Assembly: GCA_021776785.1 (NCBI GenBank)
Contig: JAJFFF010000042.1
Location: 1 to 34,513, forward strand
From: Planctomycetota bacterium
Lineage (GTDB): Bacteria; Planctomycetota; PLA2
DNA length: 34,513 nucleotides
Reading direction: 5' to 3'
Made by a program: the position numbers and the translations under genes. Positions within the stretch are counted from its first letter, which is position 1, and each line of letters starts with the position of its first letter. This document shows, one piece after another, positions 33,261-34,513 of the stretch. The notes beneath the pieces are model-generated. The model was not told the DNA's origin. It saw nothing but the letters and a program-made list of their open reading frames with translations, and did not search any database.

Positions 33261-34043
33261 TTGGCGATCTTAGCTGTTGTCCTTCTTGCTCTTTTAGGCG
33301 GATGCATCCCGTTTGGGTGTGTGGCCGATGGCGCGCTGGTCCTCACTCCCGATGGCGACCGGCTCATCGAGGAGATCCGCATCGGGGACGAGATTTTTTC
33401 TTCGCGTGGAGTCAGTCGCGTCGTTGCTGCCGCGCGTCATCGCGTGAACCGGCGTCTTCGCCTGACGCTTTCCGGGGGCGTCGCGCTGGAGGTCACCGGC
33501 ACGCATCCGATTGCGTGTGAGAGCGGTTGGCGTCGCGCCCGGGAGATTGATGTCGGGGATTCTGTTCGCACCCGTAACGGATGGCTGAGCGTGACCGAGA
33601 TCACAAGACTCCGTGGCGCAATCACGGTTCACGACCTAACGGTAGAACCGCATCACGACTTTTACGCGCAATCGATTCTCGTGCATAACAAGTCCCCCGC
33701 CCGCTACCCGCCGTACGACGGCGACTTGGTCGGGGAGTGGATCGGTCCAGAGCGCGCGCGCGGCCGCAATCGGCTCACGCTAAACGACGACGCGACGGGC
33801 ACGCTGACGCGAATCACGCGCCCAGGCATCGCGACGCACTACGATGTGACATGGAGCCTCGACGAGTTCGAGATCACGCTGCATGGCCGAGCCCGCCACA
33901 ACCAAGCGTTCATCGCCCAAAAAGGCCGCGCAACAGACTCCCAAATCCGCTTCGGCGACGACGACTACCGGCGGGTGGACAAGAGTCGCGGCGCGCTACG
34001 CCCGATCCGATCGAACGAGCAAAAAAAAGCCCGCAAAGAGTAG
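33261..34043 (+). CDS. Lipoprotein with N-terminal Hint (hedgehog/intein) autoprocessing domain and C-terminal passenger
   Basis: The protein has 260 aa. Residues 1-15 are a lipoprotein signal with lipobox LGGC and lipidation Cys15. The Hint domain runs from Cys20 to about Asn143. Its block A is CVADGALVLTPDG, block B is TGTH at 79-82, block F is VHDLTVEPHHDFYA, and it ends ILVHN followed by Lys144. Inteins need Ser, Thr or Cys after HN for splicing; Lys fits a cleaving Hint or BIL-like domain. Residues 150-260 form a passenger with beta strands (GEWIGPE, a DATGTLTRI strand, DVTWSLDEFEITL) and a basic tail. If Hint cleaves at Cys20, the passenger and Hint part leave the lipid anchor. Hint identity is clear; processing is inferred. 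It stands alone between a decayed gene and the tRNA. Confidence 0.85.
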   Translation: MAILAVVLLALLGGCIPFGCVADGALVLTPDGDRLIEEIRIGDEIFSSRGVSRVVAAARHRVNRRLRLTLSGGVALEVTGTHPIACESGWRRAREIDVGDSVRTRNGWLSVTEITRLRGAITVHDLTVEPHHDFYAQSILVHNKSPARYPPYDGDLVGEWIGPERARGRNRLTLNDDATGTLTRITRPGIATHYDVTWSLDEFEITLHGRARHNQAFIAQKGRATDSQIRFGDDDYRRVDKSRGALRPIRSNEQKKARKE

Positions 34044-34068
34044 TCCGAAAGATCACTCAGAGCGCGTG

Positions 34069-34152
34069 TGCCGGAGGTGGGAATCGAACCCACACTCCCG
34101 TGAAGGAACGGGATTTTGAATCCCGCGCGTCTGCCAATTCCGCCACTCCGGC
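34069..34152 (-). tRNA. tRNA-Leu (anticodon CAA)
   Basis: The 84-base gene folds as a class II tRNA. The acceptor GCCGGAG pairs with CTCCGGC before discriminator A. The anticodon stem CGGGA/TCCCG encloses loop TTCAAAA, with CAA at 34116-34118 (reads TTG codons). The variable arm is long, and the T arm is GTGGG-TTCGATT-CCCAC. CCA is not encoded; CAC follows the discriminator. Confidence 0.95.
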
Positions 34153-34239
34153 ATTTAGTTTGGCAAGCGCAGGATATTACAGCAATTCGGAACCGGCGCG
34201 AAGAGTTCCGACACGCTCGGCGTAGCCCTTTGCTCCAGC

Positions 34240-34393
34240 AGCCCGTTGAGAAGTCACATGGGCTGCGAGCGGGCCTCGAAGCCGATCTCTTCGTCGCGAA
34301 TCCTCGCTGTAGCGTTGCTACAGCTGCGGTTCGCTCCTTGATCTCGACTCCGATTCCTCGCTCTCGCTCTTCCAAGCACTTCTTCAACGGGCT
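34240..34393. repeat. Dispersed repeat, copy B (complete, 154 bp)
   Basis: The left end, AGCCCGTTGAGAAG (34240-34253), is the inverted complement of the right end, CTTCTTCAACGGGCT (34379-34393), with a one-base gap. Inside lies the dyad GCTGTAGC-GTT-GCTACAGC, and the two halves are imperfect inverted copies of each other. There is no reading frame, so the unit is non-autonomous. It lies 87 bases from the tRNA-Leu 5' end; the 87 bases hold nothing I can name. Confidence 0.9.
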
Positions 34394-34413
34394 TTAGCAG
34401 CCCGTTGAAGAAG
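34379..34413. repeat. Perfect 15-bp inverted repeat at the junction of repeat copies B and C
   Basis: CTTCTTCAACGGGCT (34379-34393), a TTAGC loop and AGCCCGTTGAAGAAG (34399-34413) form a strong hairpin. It arises because the right end of copy B and the left end of copy C are inverted. It could fold in RNA as a terminator-like hairpin but has no T run. Confidence 0.9.
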
Positions 34414-34513
34414 GCACATGGGCTACGAGCGGGCCTCGAAGCCGATCTCTGCGTCGCGAATCCTCGCTGTAGCTTTGCTACAGCTGCGGTTCGCTCCTTG
34501 ATCTCGGCTCCGA
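34399..34513. repeat. Dispersed repeat, copy C (cut by window end)
   Basis: The unit starts at AGCCCGTTGAAGAAG and continues as a near copy of B to the last base of the window. It is in the same orientation as B, after a five-base spacer. Confidence 0.9.

Noticed and set aside
33965..34387. Minus-strand open frame of about 140 codons
   Set aside because: It runs across tRNA-Leu and repeat B; the segment reading GGIGRRAGFKIPF is a translated tRNA, and the start lies in the repeat.
1..34513. CRISPR arrays, insertion-sequence transposases, phage genes, rRNA operons
   Set aside because: No short spaced direct repeats, transposase or integrase motifs, or rRNA segments were seen.

Overview
The window reads as high-GC DNA (about 60-65% by eye) from a Gram-negative bacterium with an outer membrane. 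It carries a TamB/Omp85 pair, a LapB-like protein, a KdkA/WaaP-type sugar-kinase domain, two lipoproteins with lipoboxes, a bacterial XPB helicase, a Hanks-type Ser/Thr kinase and a Hint-domain protein. Very large multidomain secreted proteins plus Hanks kinases and Hint proteins suggest Planctomycetota or a neighbouring deep lineage. That is an inference; no marker gene here fixes the taxonomy.

Layout. (1) 1-128: truncated copy of a dispersed repeat. (2) 230-7182: a giant secreted trypsin-like protease with six PsbP-like domains, followed by a secreted protein of unknown function. (3) 7439-22005: seven tightly packed co-directional genes, namely XPB helicase, its helicase-associated partner, a HEAT-like secreted protein, a LapB-like TPR/zinc-knuckle membrane protein, a second TPR membrane protein, TamB and a lipoprotein-type Omp85 (TamL-like). 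A short frameshifted secreted gene follows. (4) 22378-25252, minus strand: an M1 aminopeptidase with HEAT repeats and a small unknown gene. (5) 25277-27427: a kinase fused to a glycosidase-like domain. (6) 27417-31165, minus strand: a complete bioB-bioF-bioD-bioA operon with overlapping genes. (7) 31572-32594, minus strand: a Ser/Thr kinase. (8) 32736-33244: a decayed gene. (9) 33261-34043: a lipoprotein whose Hint domain starts five residues after the lipidated cysteine. (10) 34069-34152: tRNA-Leu(CAA), then two head-to-tail copies of the same repeat as at the left edge.

How the genes work together. The 12840-22005 genes form an envelope module: lipopolysaccharide-control-like (LapB), periplasm-spanning lipid or protein transport (TamB) and outer-membrane insertion (Omp85). 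The kinase-glycosidase fusion may act on cell-surface glycan or lipid A core. The bio operon converts pimeloyl precursor to biotin; bioC and bioH are absent here. The XPB pair is a DNA-repair or transcription-associated unit that appears to share a transcript with the envelope module.

The strongest candidates for undescribed biology are the Hint-lipoprotein (possible self-release from the membrane), the kinase fused to a glycosidase-like domain lacking its expected acid/base residue, the XPB-LapB-TAM gene string with a lipidated Omp85, and the six-PsbP protease. All functional calls come from reading motifs; no database search was run.
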